From the NCBI RefSeq assembly GCF_001425625.1, contig NZ_LMCP01000047.1, forward strand, positions 1 to 64,000: DNA of 64,000 nt, in the 5' to 3' direction. The stretch's first letter is position 1, and every line of letters begins with the position of its first letter. Source of the stretch: Mesorhizobium sp. Root102. Its GTDB lineage: Bacteria > Pseudomonadota > Alphaproteobacteria > Rhizobiales > Rhizobiaceae. A model generated the notes under the pieces. That model made no database searches and was not told where the DNA came from. It worked only from the letters and a program-made list of their open reading frames with translations. Positions 50,863-59,114 of this stretch are shown here, in pieces. Both the position numbers and the translations under genes were made by a program.

Positions 50863-52932
50863 TTGCGGACGATCGGCCAATTCCTGCTGTTGCTGACGGC
50901 ATTGACTAGTTTCGATATCGGGACCGCCCGTGCCGTCACGCTCGATTCCAGCGTTGCCGTCACCGACCCCGCCACCTTGCAGGCGCTGGAGCGCGGCGGC
51001 CTGTCGATCAGCCGTCTGCTCGGACCGGCGCTCGGCCTCACCCGCGAGGTCGACAATCGCGGCCTGTTTTCGGTGCCGGCACTGGCTACGGTGCGCGACA
51101 CAGTCAAACAGCAGATCGCCGACGAACCGAAGACCAGCCCCGACCCCTATGTCGCTGCCATGGCGAAGTCGAAGGACACCAGCCAGAAGTTCAATCCGAA
51201 ATACATCGATGACGACGGTTCGACGCTGGACCTGACCGGCGTCGTCAACCGCATGGATCGCGGCTATCTCGGCCACACCGAATGCGGCGAAATCCGGCTG
51301 ATCTACCGGTTCCACTATTCCGTCGCGGAAAAGCCAGCCAAGGGAAAGGCCGCCCAGCGCATTTCCTCGCGCCTGCCGCTGACCATGAGCCTGGTGTTCA
51401 ACGCCAAGCCCAGGCAGGCACAAGCCCGCGCCTCGAAGGATTTGCCTGCCGGCACCGAAGTGTCCTGCGCCGATGTCGCCCAGCGCTGGCTGGCGGCCGG
51501 AAAAAAAGACCTGCCACCCGACCAGCTTGCCGCCTGGCTGCGCTCCGAGGAAGGGCCGCTGTCAGGTGCCATGCTGAATTCGTCGCAGGTCATGCGGCTC
51601 GAGCTCAACATGCAGGTGCTCAGGCTGTCGGCCTCGACGCGGCGCGATTTCGGCGGCCATGCGGAGTACCTGCTGAAGATCTTCAAATGGGATCCGGCTA
51701 TATCCAGCTTCTATGAAGCGAAGATGGAAAACCAGATCGACCGCGCTACTGTGCTGGCCGACAAGCAGTCCTTCGCCAAATGGCTGCTCACCGACCGCAA
51801 CATCTACGACCTCGATCATGGCCGGCTGGTCATCGACGAAAAGTTCCTGGCCAGGAGCGCCGTCTCCGTTGCACCCGGCGGGCTGAGCCGGTCGCAGAAC
51901 AACATCGCCTACGGACTGGTCGACGACGCCGACATCGACAAGGCGCTGAAGGATTATGTCGCCAAAGGCAACACGCTCGCCACCATCAAGTCGGTGGCCG
52001 GCTTCGACCTGCGGCTCAACGAGATGAGCTGCACCGGCTGCCACCAGACGCATGGCATTGCTGGGTTCCACTACACCGGCGCCGACCCGGCCAGCGAGCC
52101 CCGCCGCAACGCCGTCTTCGTGCCCGGTTCGGCCGTGTTCTTTGCCGACCTGCCGCGCCGCCGCGCCATCGTCGAGCAGTTCGCCGCCGGCGGCCATCCG
52201 GACTTTACGCGCGGCTTCGCCGCCCGTCCCGACGCGAAATATGCCGAGGCGCTGCAAGGCACCGACCTCTACAATGGCTGGGGCTCGATCTGCTATCGCG
52301 GCGAGGATCCAAGCTTCAGGGACTGGATCTGCGGCACGGGCCTGCGCTGCGCCGGCGTCCATGAAAGCGCCATCCATCCGGGCTTCGGCACCTGCGTCAG
52401 CGAGGCCGGCACGGCGGTCGGTGATCCCGTCGAGTTCGGCGAGATCAAAATGTCGACATGGGGCAACGACCAGTATTGCCGCCTGTCACCCGCCACCGCC
52501 AAGGCCTGCGCCATCGACCCGGCGCGGGACAAGAAGCCGCTGGTGAAGCTCGCCGGCTATGGCGCGGCGCGCCAGCGCTACGACAATCCGCAGCAGAAGA
52601 CCGGCGGCTTTCCCGGCGGCATGCTGCGCAAGGCAAGCTGCGACAAGCTACCCGACGAGGCGACGTGCGGACGTCTGGCCAAGACCGGCTTCAACGACTG
52701 CATCGCGTCGGGCAAATACCACAAATTCTGCACCAGGGAGTTCACCAAGACCGGCGGCCTGCGCTCCTGCGACAAGGCGCATCCCTGCCGCGAGGACTAC
52801 ATTTGCACCGCCGGCTACGACGATCTGGCGCAAGCAAGGACCGGCAAGGGCACCTGCATTCCGCCCTATTTCATCTTCCAGTTTCGCGTCGACGGGCATC
52901 CCAGAAGCTGGGTGCAGGATGTCAGGGGGTGA
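50863..52932 (+). CDS. Large secreted protein with a CxxCH motif
   Basis: This protein of about 689 aa has the signal peptide FLLLLTALTSFDIGTARA. A central domain has no clear family (LTGVVNRMDRGYLGHTECGE). MSCTGCHQTHGIAGFHY is a single c-type haem-like or metal CxxCH site. The C-terminal 200 residues are Cys-rich with about 15 Cys (CREDYICTAGYDD), which suggests disulfides. No ATG lies near the signal sequence. The best start is TTG at 50863 with a GGGGG box just before. An ATG at 50650 would add a basic stretch and hide the signal peptide. Confidence 0.6.
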   Translation: MRTIGQFLLLLTALTSFDIGTARAVTLDSSVAVTDPATLQALERGGLSISRLLGPALGLTREVDNRGLFSVPALATVRDTVKQQIADEPKTSPDPYVAAMAKSKDTSQKFNPKYIDDDGSTLDLTGVVNRMDRGYLGHTECGEIRLIYRFHYSVAEKPAKGKAAQRISSRLPLTMSLVFNAKPRQAQARASKDLPAGTEVSCADVAQRWLAAGKKDLPPDQLAAWLRSEEGPLSGAMLNSSQVMRLELNMQVLRLSASTRRDFGGHAEYLLKIFKWDPAISSFYEAKMENQIDRATVLADKQSFAKWLLTDRNIYDLDHGRLVIDEKFLARSAVSVAPGGLSRSQNNIAYGLVDDADIDKALKDYVAKGNTLATIKSVAGFDLRLNEMSCTGCHQTHGIAGFHYTGADPASEPRRNAVFVPGSAVFFADLPRRRAIVEQFAAGGHPDFTRGFAARPDAKYAEALQGTDLYNGWGSICYRGEDPSFRDWICGTGLRCAGVHESAIHPGFGTCVSEAGTAVGDPVEFGEIKMSTWGNDQYCRLSPATAKACAIDPARDKKPLVKLAGYGAARQRYDNPQQKTGGFPGGMLRKASCDKLPDEATCGRLAKTGFNDCIASGKYHKFCTREFTKTGGLRSCDKAHPCREDYICTAGYDDLAQARTGKGTCIPPYFIFQFRVDGHPRSWVQDVRG

Positions 52933-52955
52933 GAGACCGGTTTGCCGCAGGAAAA

Positions 52956-52980
52956 TTGAAAGGTCCAGTGGACCTTTCAA
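52956..52980 (+). terminator. Perfect hairpin after the CxxCH gene
   Basis: TTGAAAGGTCCA and TGGACCTTTCAA pair over 12 bp around a single G (the loop would open to at least 3 nt), 23 nt after the stop. No long T-tract follows. Confidence 0.55.
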
Positions 52981-53101
52981 AGGGCTCGAACGCCCGGAGC
53001 CATAGCGGAGGGCCAAGCGATACTGCCGCAAGAAAGGCGCCGTCACCACGTCCCAACAGGCAGCCTTTGCCTACAGCCGCTGACGTCAGCCTGACAGACG
53101 T

Positions 53102-53290
53102 CTAATCTTTCTGCTTGGCGCCGGCGCTCTTGCCGTCGGAGCTCTTCGAACGCTCCTCGAAACGCGCCGCGCCTTTTTTCAGCGGATGGCCGGTCTCGGC
53201 CTCGGTCTTGCGCTCATCTCTCGCCGCCGCCTGTTTCAGTCCCTTGGCCGCCTGCTTGCCCTTTGCGGTCGGTGCCTGTTCAACGCCCAT
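53102..53290 (-). CDS. Small charged protein of unknown function
   Basis: This 62-aa, Lys/Ala/Glu-rich protein (MGVEQAPTAKGKQAAKGLKQ, then AARFEERSKSSDGKSAGAKQ) has no hydrophobic segment. The start at 53290 is supported by GGAGGAAG. Its composition suggests an intrinsically disordered protein. I recognise no function, and the expression unit is separate from mntR. Confidence 0.5.
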   Translation of the reverse strand: MGVEQAPTAKGKQAAKGLKQAAARDERKTEAETGHPLKKGAARFEERSKSSDGKSAGAKQKD

Positions 53291-53388
53291 CGCTTCCTCC
53301 CTTGCCGCGCGACATCGCGCGGTGTCAGAAGTAACGTGCTTAGCGCGCGAGGGTTCCGGAGGCTGGGGAAATCCGACGGCAGTGCGGT

Positions 53389-53877
53389 TCAGTGCGCCGC
53401 CGTCATCGCCTTGCGGAAGGCTTCCAGCGTCTCGGCGCTGACATGATGCTCGATGCCCTCGGCATCGATGCGCGCCGTTTCGGCACTGACACCGAGCGAG
53501 CGCAAAAAAGCTTCCACCGTCTGGTGGCGGATCCGGCTTTCCTCCGCGACCTTGCGCCCAGTATCGGTCAGGAACACGCCGCGATAGGGCTTTCGCGACA
53601 CCAGACCGTCGGCGCACAGCCGCGTCAGCATCTTAGCCACGGTAGGCTGGGCGACGCCGAGCCTCGCTGCGATGTCGACCTGGCGCGCCTCGTTGCCGTC
53701 CTCGATCAGGTCGGCGATCAGCTCGACATAATCCTCGACCAGCGCGCTGCGGCGCGCTTCGCGCGTCTGCCGGAACCCTTCCGAATGGACATCGGCGTCG
53801 GGCAGCGGCTCGCGCGGGACCGGTCTGTTCTTCAGCGCCAATGCGCGCTCCTCCCGAGGCTTTTGCTGTCCATGCAT
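53389..53877 (-). CDS. mntR: Manganese-responsive regulator MntR
   Basis: This 162-aa protein has an N-terminal HTH (YVELIADLIEDGNEARQVDI, AARLGVAQPTVAKMLTRLCA, DGLVSRKPYRGVFLTDTGRK). A DtxR/MntR dimerisation domain with metal ligands follows in EGIEHHVSAETLEAF. The layout with mntH divergent at 54055 supports MntR over other DtxR-type proteins. It represses mntH when manganese is sufficient. Confidence 0.85.
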   Translation of the reverse strand: MHGQQKPREERALALKNRPVPREPLPDADVHSEGFRQTREARRSALVEDYVELIADLIEDGNEARQVDIAARLGVAQPTVAKMLTRLCADGLVSRKPYRGVFLTDTGRKVAEESRIRHQTVEAFLRSLGVSAETARIDAEGIEHHVSAETLEAFRKAMTAAH

Positions 53878-54054
53878 TCATAGCACGGGCTCTGATTCTT
53901 CAGGCCGTTTATTTGCATTACGCCGCAGGCGCAACCGGCGTCTCCGATTGCCGCCTGATAAAAAGCACGAACAATGAAATATAGCATATTGAATAATGTT
54001 GAGCCATGGCATAGCTTAAGGCAGCATCGCCCAGTCTCGCGGAAAGCTCTCCCC

Positions 54055-55419
54055 ATGTCCGAAGCCGAAGCCACAGCCCCCCGTTCCTCTTGGCGGTTCG
54101 CCAGGCCGGATGAGGACGAACAGCCCAGCCTGCGCGAAGTCAATTCTTCCATCGCCGTGCCGAGTTCGGGCGTCTGGTTCCGTCGCCTGTTCGCCTTCAT
54201 GGGACCCGGCTATATGATCTCGGTAGGCTATATGGATCCCGGCAACTGGGCGACCGACCTCGCCGGCGGCGCGCAGTTCGGCTACACGCTGCTGTTCATC
54301 ATCATGCTCTCCAACCTGATGGCGATCCTGCTGCAGGCGCTGGCGGCACGGCTCGGCATCGCCACCGGCCGCGACCTTGCCCAGGCCTGCCGGGCCTATT
54401 ACCCCCGCCCGGTCAATTTCGTGCTGTGGATCGCCTGCGAACTGGCCATCATCGCTTGCGACCTTGCCGAGGTCATCGGCACAGCGATCGCTCTGCAGCT
54501 TTTGTTCGGCATTCCGCTGATCGGCGGCGCGATGCTGACGGCGCTCGACGCCTTCCTTGTACTGCTCTTGATGAACAAGGGCTTCCGCTATCTCGAAGCC
54601 TTCGTCATCGCGCTTTTGATCATCATCTTCAGCTGCTTCGCCATCCAGATCTTCGTCGCCGCCCCGCCGGCGGGCTCGATCCTGCACGCCATGTTCGTGC
54701 CGTCGTCGGAAATCGTCACCAATCCGGCGATGCTCTATATCGCCATCGGCATCATCGGCGCCACCGTCATGCCGCACAATCTCTATCTGCACTCCTCGAT
54801 CGTGCAGACTCGCGCCTATGAACGCACCGACAAGGGCAAGCGCGACGCCATCAAATGGGCAACGACGGACTCGACCATCGCCCTGATGCTGGCGTTGTTC
54901 GTCAACGCGTCGATCCTGATCGTGTCGGCGGTCGCCTTCCACAACACCGGCCACCAGGACGTCGCCGAGATCGATCAGGCCTTCGAGTTGCTGTCCCCGC
55001 TGCTCGGCCTCAGCATCGCCTCGATCCTGTTCGCCGTCGCGCTGCTGGCTTCCGGCCTGAACTCGACGGTGACGGCAACGCTTGCCGGCCAGATCGTGAT
55101 GGAAGGTTTCCTGCGCCTGCGCATCCCCAATTGGGCGCGCCGGCTTCTGACCCGCGGCCTCGCCATCATCCCGGTGGTGGTCGTCACCGCGCTCTATGGC
55201 GAAAAGGGCACCGGCCAGTTGCTGGTGTTCAGCCAGGTCATCCTGTCGATGCAGTTGCCCTTCGCGGTCGTCCCGCTGGTGCAGTTCGTCTCCGACAAGA
55301 AGAAGATGGGCAACCTTGCCATTCCGCGCGGCGTCGCAGCCCTTGCCTGGGTGGTTGCCGCCATCATCCTAGTGCTCAACTTCAAGCTGCTTTACGATAC
55401 CACGTTCGGGGTCGGCTGA
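54055..55419 (+). CDS. mntH: Manganese transporter MntH (Nramp family)
   Basis: This 454-aa protein has 11 or more membrane segments. The Nramp metal site is DPGNW (YMDPGNWATDLAGGAQFG) in TM1 and MPHN (GATVMPHNLYLHSSIVQTRA) in TM6. It takes up Mn(II) with protons. The start at 54055 has GGAAAG upstream. The 53970-54010 region before it is AT-rich (TATAGCATATTGAATAATG) and is a candidate MntR target. Confidence 0.93.
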   Translation: MSEAEATAPRSSWRFARPDEDEQPSLREVNSSIAVPSSGVWFRRLFAFMGPGYMISVGYMDPGNWATDLAGGAQFGYTLLFIIMLSNLMAILLQALAARLGIATGRDLAQACRAYYPRPVNFVLWIACELAIIACDLAEVIGTAIALQLLFGIPLIGGAMLTALDAFLVLLLMNKGFRYLEAFVIALLIIIFSCFAIQIFVAAPPAGSILHAMFVPSSEIVTNPAMLYIAIGIIGATVMPHNLYLHSSIVQTRAYERTDKGKRDAIKWATTDSTIALMLALFVNASILIVSAVAFHNTGHQDVAEIDQAFELLSPLLGLSIASILFAVALLASGLNSTVTATLAGQIVMEGFLRLRIPNWARRLLTRGLAIIPVVVVTALYGEKGTGQLLVFSQVILSMQLPFAVVPLVQFVSDKKKMGNLAIPRGVAALAWVVAAIILVLNFKLLYDTTFGVG

Positions 55420-55507
55420 GCTCCGCCTCGCCGGGAAAATCGGCTACCCTCCGTGCACCGGGTAGTGCCGCGACAAATCGGCAATCCGCGCTATGTTCTC
55501 CGGCATC

Positions 55508-55705
55508 ATGACCCGGATCGAAGACATCAGGAAATTCTACGCGCGGCTGATGGCCGCCAATGCCGGTTCGCCCGACCCACGCCTGGAGGCGGTTTTCGCC
55601 GAGGTGCCGCGCGAAGCGTTTCTCGGCCCCGGACCGTGGATGATCATCGCCGGCAACGGCAAGGTCACGACGACGAGCGCCGATCCGGCCCACATCTATC
55701 AGACG
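55508..55705 (+). pseudogene. Truncated protein-L-isoaspartate methyltransferase-like gene
   Basis: MTRIEDIRKFYARLMAANAG followed by PREAFLGPGPWMIIAGNG and TTSADPAHIYQ is the N-terminus of a Pcm-like methyltransferase. After about 55705 the similarity ends. The SAM-binding domain is absent and the frame runs into a repeat-like segment. It is a gene fragment. Confidence 0.6.
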
Positions 55706-55756
55706 GGCGAGAAGACTCAGGCCAGGCGGAAGCATTGCTTCTATGAAAGATCGCCT

Positions 55757-55800
55757 CCCCGCTCCATCTCGGCTTCGCCGAGCGACCTCCCCCACATTCG
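55757..55800. repeat. Hairpin repeat of the GACCTCCCC family, copy 1
   Basis: The stem CTCGGC-TTC-GCCGAG (55768-55782) is followed by CGACCTCCCCCACA. The tail matches the two copies at 57429-57590 while the stem is different but paired. It lies where the pcm-like fragment ends. Confidence 0.6.
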
Positions 55801-55831
55801 TGGATGCGAGGAACCCAGGTTCTGAGGAGCT

Positions 55832-56701
55832 TCAAGCCGCCTGCGGCCGCCGCGCCAGCCCGTCGCGGATATGCCGCGCGAATTCCTGCGCCGCCGGGCC
55901 GACGCCATGCCTTGGCAGATGCAGGTTGATGGCAAAATTCGGCAGCGGCGGCAGGCCGGACTCTGATGGCAATATGTCGAGATCGGCCGGCACCGTGGAG
56001 GCCAGCCATGCGGTGACGGCGAGGTCGGAACGCACCGTCGCCGTCGTCGCGTCGATGTTGCCGTTTTCGAAGACGGTGCGCCATTCCAGCCCATGCTCGC
56101 CGAGCGCCGCCAGCACTGCCGGCCGGAAAGCGCAGGTGTCGGCGACGATCGAGACCGGCAGCGGCCGCTTGGCGCGGGCAACTCCGCCCTTGGCGCCGAC
56201 CCAGACCAGCCGGTCGATGGCAAGGCATTCGCCCGCCGACGGGCCGACGCGTTCCTCGATTACCGCAAGGTCGATGGTCCCGGCCGCAAGGGCGGCAGTC
56301 AGTTCCGGCGACGAGGCGCAGACCAGCGATATCTCGACCTGCGGATAGGTCTCGGCATAGGTCTTCAGTACCGGCGCCAGCAAGGTGCCGACAAGGTCGT
56401 AAGGCACGCCGAGCCTCACCTGGCCGGCCACCGGTGTCTCAGCCATTTCGGCCCAGATCTCGTCATTCAAGGCCAGCAGCCGCTTGCCCTTGCCAAACAG
56501 CTGTTCGCCGGCACGCGTCAACCGCAAGCGGCGCCGGTCACGCTCGAACAGGCTGGAACCGAGCGCCTCCTCCAGCCGCTTGACCTGCTGGCTGACCGCG
56601 CCCTGTGTCAGGTGCAGCGCATTGGCCGCCGCCGTCATGCTGGCCTTGTCGGCGACGGTGACGAAGGTGCGGATCAGCGCCATGTCGAGATTTCGGATCA
56701 T
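55832..56701 (-). CDS. LysR-family regulator next to a LysE exporter gene
   Basis: This 289-aa LTTR has the HTH LIRTFVTVADKASMTAAANA, LHLTQGAVSQQVKRLEEALG and a usual effector domain. The start may be at 56701 (MIRNLD) or 56683 (MALIR). It is divergent from the LysE-family gene at 56797 with 95 bp between. In Corynebacterium, LysG controls LysE in the same layout. Confidence 0.85.
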   Translation of the reverse strand: MIRNLDMALIRTFVTVADKASMTAAANALHLTQGAVSQQVKRLEEALGSSLFERDRRRLRLTRAGEQLFGKGKRLLALNDEIWAEMAETPVAGQVRLGVPYDLVGTLLAPVLKTYAETYPQVEISLVCASSPELTAALAAGTIDLAVIEERVGPSAGECLAIDRLVWVGAKGGVARAKRPLPVSIVADTCAFRPAVLAALGEHGLEWRTVFENGNIDATTATVRSDLAVTAWLASTVPADLDILPSESGLPPLPNFAINLHLPRHGVGPAAQEFARHIRDGLARRPQAA

Positions 56702-56796
56702 GGCTAACATTATAGATGCTAATGCTGAGCATCGCAAACATTGCATTTACTGATGCTATTCCAAGTCTACCATGGAGCCTCGAAAAAGGACGTCCC

Positions 56797-57396
56797 ATGC
56801 TAGAGCCCATCATCCCGCTCATCCTCTTCGCCGTCATTGCCACCACAACGCCCGGCATCGCTACGACCCTCTCGACCGCGTCCGGCGCGCAGTTCGGCTT
56901 TCGCCGCTCCGTGCCCTTGCTGGTCGGCAGCGCCGCCGGCCTCGCCACGGTGACGGGCGCCGCCGCGGCCGGGCTTGCCGGCCTGCTGCTTGCCATGCCC
57001 TCGCTGCAACTGGCGATGAAGGTCATCGGCTCGCTCTATCTCGTTTGGCTGGCGATCAAGATCGGCCGCAGCGGACCGCCCGATCTGGACGTGACCATGG
57101 CCAGGCCGAACAGCTTTCTCGGCGGCGCCGGCATTCAATGGATGAACCCGAAGGGCTGGGCGATGGGGTTGGGCGCCGCCGCCTCGTTCGCGGCATTGGC
57201 CAGCGGGCCGATGCAGCTCGCGCTGCTGCTCGGTGCCACCTTCGGTCTCGCTGCCGCCGCCTCGCTGTCGCTGTGGTGCGTGGCCGGTATGCTGCTTGCC
57301 CGGCTGCTCAAGACCGAGTGGCAATGGCGCGCGCTCAACATCGTGCTGGCACTGGTGCTGGCCGCCTCGATCATTCCGATGTGGCGGTCGGCGTAA
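56797..57396 (+). CDS. LysE/RhtB-family exporter
   Basis: This 199-aa protein has about six hydrophobic segments (ILFAVIATTTPGIATTLSTA, LLVGSAAGLATVTGAAAAGL, LGATFGLAAAASLSLWCVAG). The motif ATTTPGIATTL near the N-terminus and GGAGIQWMNPKGWAMGLGA are typical of LysE/RhtB. It probably exports an amino acid or derivative. A LysR gene is divergent. The start at 56797 excludes an upstream overlap. Confidence 0.85.
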   Translation: MLEPIIPLILFAVIATTTPGIATTLSTASGAQFGFRRSVPLLVGSAAGLATVTGAAAAGLAGLLLAMPSLQLAMKVIGSLYLVWLAIKIGRSGPPDLDVTMARPNSFLGGAGIQWMNPKGWAMGLGAAASFAALASGPMQLALLLGATFGLAAAASLSLWCVAGMLLARLLKTEWQWRALNIVLALVLAASIIPMWRSA

Positions 57397-57428
57397 AGTA
57401 CCCAAGCCCTCAAAGTTAGCGCCACTAC

Positions 57429-57590
57429 CCACCCGGACCTTCGGTCCGACCTCCCCACAAGGGGGAGGTAGGGAGTCCAGCTTTTTCGTCCCCCACAAGA
57501 CCATTGTCGCATGGACGGACGAGGCACTTCCTCACCCTCCCCCTTGTGGGGAGGGTCGCTGCGGAGCAGCGGGGTGGGGGTCCTGGTTCG
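57429..57590. repeat. Inverted pair of GACCTCCCC-family hairpin repeats
   Basis: The left copy runs CCACCCG-GGACC-TTC-GGTCC-GACC and then TCCCCACAAGGGGGAGG. The right copy, read on the minus strand, runs CCACCCC-GCTGC-TCC-GCAGC-GACCC and then TCCCCACAAGGGGGAGG. Ends and tail are shared, stems differ but still pair. The region between (about 57475-57530) has no gene. Together they form a MITE-like inverted structure of about 160 bp between lysE and an SDR gene. Confidence 0.65.
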
Positions 57591-57615
57591 CAAAGCGAAC
57601 CAGCCTTGCCAACCC

Positions 57616-58410
57616 TCAAGCCGCGTAGCGGGCTGCCGGCTTGTCGGCGTGCAGGCTGCCGTAGAAGGTCTGCCGGGCGCCAAGGAAAATGTCCAGCTTG
57701 GCGGCGTCGGCAAGTCCAGGCACGGTAACGGCTTCGCCCTTCGCCAGGCCGACAAGTGCTGCATCGACCAGATCGTCGGCCGTCATGACGATCTCTTGCG
57801 GAAGGGCGTCGATATCGCTGCCGGCAATTTCCCAGAAATCGGTCCGGGTTGCGCCGGGCAGCACCACCTGGGCCTTCACCTGCGTACCCGCGACCTCACG
57901 CTGCAGGGCCTCGGTGAAGTTGACGACATAGGCCTTGGTGCCGCTATAGATGCCGCCGAACGAGGTGTCGAAGGCGAGCACCGAGGCGATGTTGACGACG
58001 GCGCCGCGGTTGCGCGCCAAAAACCCCGGCAGCACGGCGCGGGTCAGGCGCGTCAAGGCGATGACATTGACCTTGATCATGCGCTCGGCTGCATCAGCGT
58101 CGGCCGTCGCCACCACCTGCGCACCACCAATGCCGGCATTGTTGACCAGCAGCGTCACGCTGTCGTCGGCTGATATCGCCTGCTCGACGCGGCGGACGTC
58201 ATTGTCGTCGGCGAGATCGGCGCTGATCAAGCTGACCTTGCGGCCGTAGACATAACGCAGCTTCTCGGCCAGCTCTTCCAGCCGGTCGGCGCGCCGCGCC
58301 ACCAGCACCAAATCGTAGCCCTGCCCCGCCAGCCGGTCCGCATAGACCGCGCCGATGCCCGCCGAAGCACCGGTGACGACCGCGGTGCCCCTGTTGCTCT
58401 GTCCACTCAT
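57616..58410 (-). CDS. SDR-family oxidoreductase
   Basis: This 264-aa SDR has cofactor motif AVVTGASAGIGAVYADRLAG, LLVNNAGIGG, active-site Ser in NIASVLAF and YSGTKAY. It resembles bacterial NAD(P)-dependent SDRs of unknown substrate. AGGAACAGGAC precedes the ATG at 58410. It is divergent from a MarR gene and probably repressed by it through the operator at 58511-58557. Confidence 0.85.
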   Translation of the reverse strand: MSGQSNRGTAVVTGASAGIGAVYADRLAGQGYDLVLVARRADRLEELAEKLRYVYGRKVSLISADLADDNDVRRVEQAISADDSVTLLVNNAGIGGAQVVATADADAAERMIKVNVIALTRLTRAVLPGFLARNRGAVVNIASVLAFDTSFGGIYSGTKAYVVNFTEALQREVAGTQVKAQVVLPGATRTDFWEIAGSDIDALPQEIVMTADDLVDAALVGLAKGEAVTVPGLADAAKLDIFLGARQTFYGSLHADKPAARYAA

Positions 58411-58510
58411 TGTCCTGTTCCTTCTTCGATTGATTTGCTTCATTTCGACCTGGCCGCCGGCCCCGTGAGCAATCACCCTCGCCCTGCCGGCAAAGCCATC
58501 TGATTTCATT

Positions 58511-58557
58511 TAGTGGCATATGCCACTATCTTGAAATAGGCATATGCCACTATCTTG
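58511..58557. promoter_or_regulatory. Tandem MarR-type operator
   Basis: A perfect 18-bp palindrome TAGTGGCATATGCCACTA (58511-58528) lies in the divergent region. The 19-nt direct repeat GGCATATGCCACTATCTTG occurs at 58515-58533 and 58539-58557, 24 bp apart, so a second half-site pair lies one repeat on. This is the typical binding layout of MarR dimers. Confidence 0.85.
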
Positions 58558-58627
58558 TCAATGACCGCAACGAGGATTATTTGAGAGGCAGCGGCCGGAC
58601 ATCATTCGCCGGCGCCAAGGACCCGTC

Positions 58628-59086
58628 ATGTCAAAGGACACCCTGCCCGGCCTCACACTCTGCAACAACGCCATGCTGCGTCGCGCGGCGCGCAAGCTCG
58701 GCCAGTTCTATGATGATGTCATGGCGCCTTCGGGCCTGAAGGCCACGCAACAGGGCCTGCTCTACCAGATCCATATCGGCAACGAGCCGGCGATGGGCGC
58801 CATTGCCGCGTCGCTGATCATGGATCTGTCGGCGCTCGGCCATACGCTGAAGCCGCTTATCCGCGACGGCTATGTCGAGACCTTCGCCGACCCGGACGAT
58901 CGCCGCATCAAGCGCGTGCGGTTGACGCCGCAAGGTCTGGTCAAGCTCGATGAGGCGATGAAGCTGTGGCACATTGCCCAGCAGCGTTTCGAGGACGTGG
59001 CCGGCAAGGAACAGGCGGAAAGGCTGCGCGCGGCACTGGATCACATCGCCGCGCTGGATTTCGATCTGCCGCCGGCCGCGCCCTGA
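58628..59086 (+). CDS. MarR-family regulator
   Basis: This 152-aa winged-helix protein has KATQQGLLYQIHIGNEPAMG, AIAASLIMDLSALGHTLKPL (recognition helix) and the wing DPDDRRIKRVRLTPQGLVKL. It probably represses itself and the divergent SDR gene through 58511-58557. Two cysteines are few, so an organic ligand is more likely than an oxidative signal. Confidence 0.85.
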   Translation: MSKDTLPGLTLCNNAMLRRAARKLGQFYDDVMAPSGLKATQQGLLYQIHIGNEPAMGAIAASLIMDLSALGHTLKPLIRDGYVETFADPDDRRIKRVRLTPQGLVKLDEAMKLWHIAQQRFEDVAGKEQAERLRAALDHIAALDFDLPPAAP

Positions 59087-59114
59087 GGCGTTGGGCCGGC
59101 GTTGCCAACAGTCT

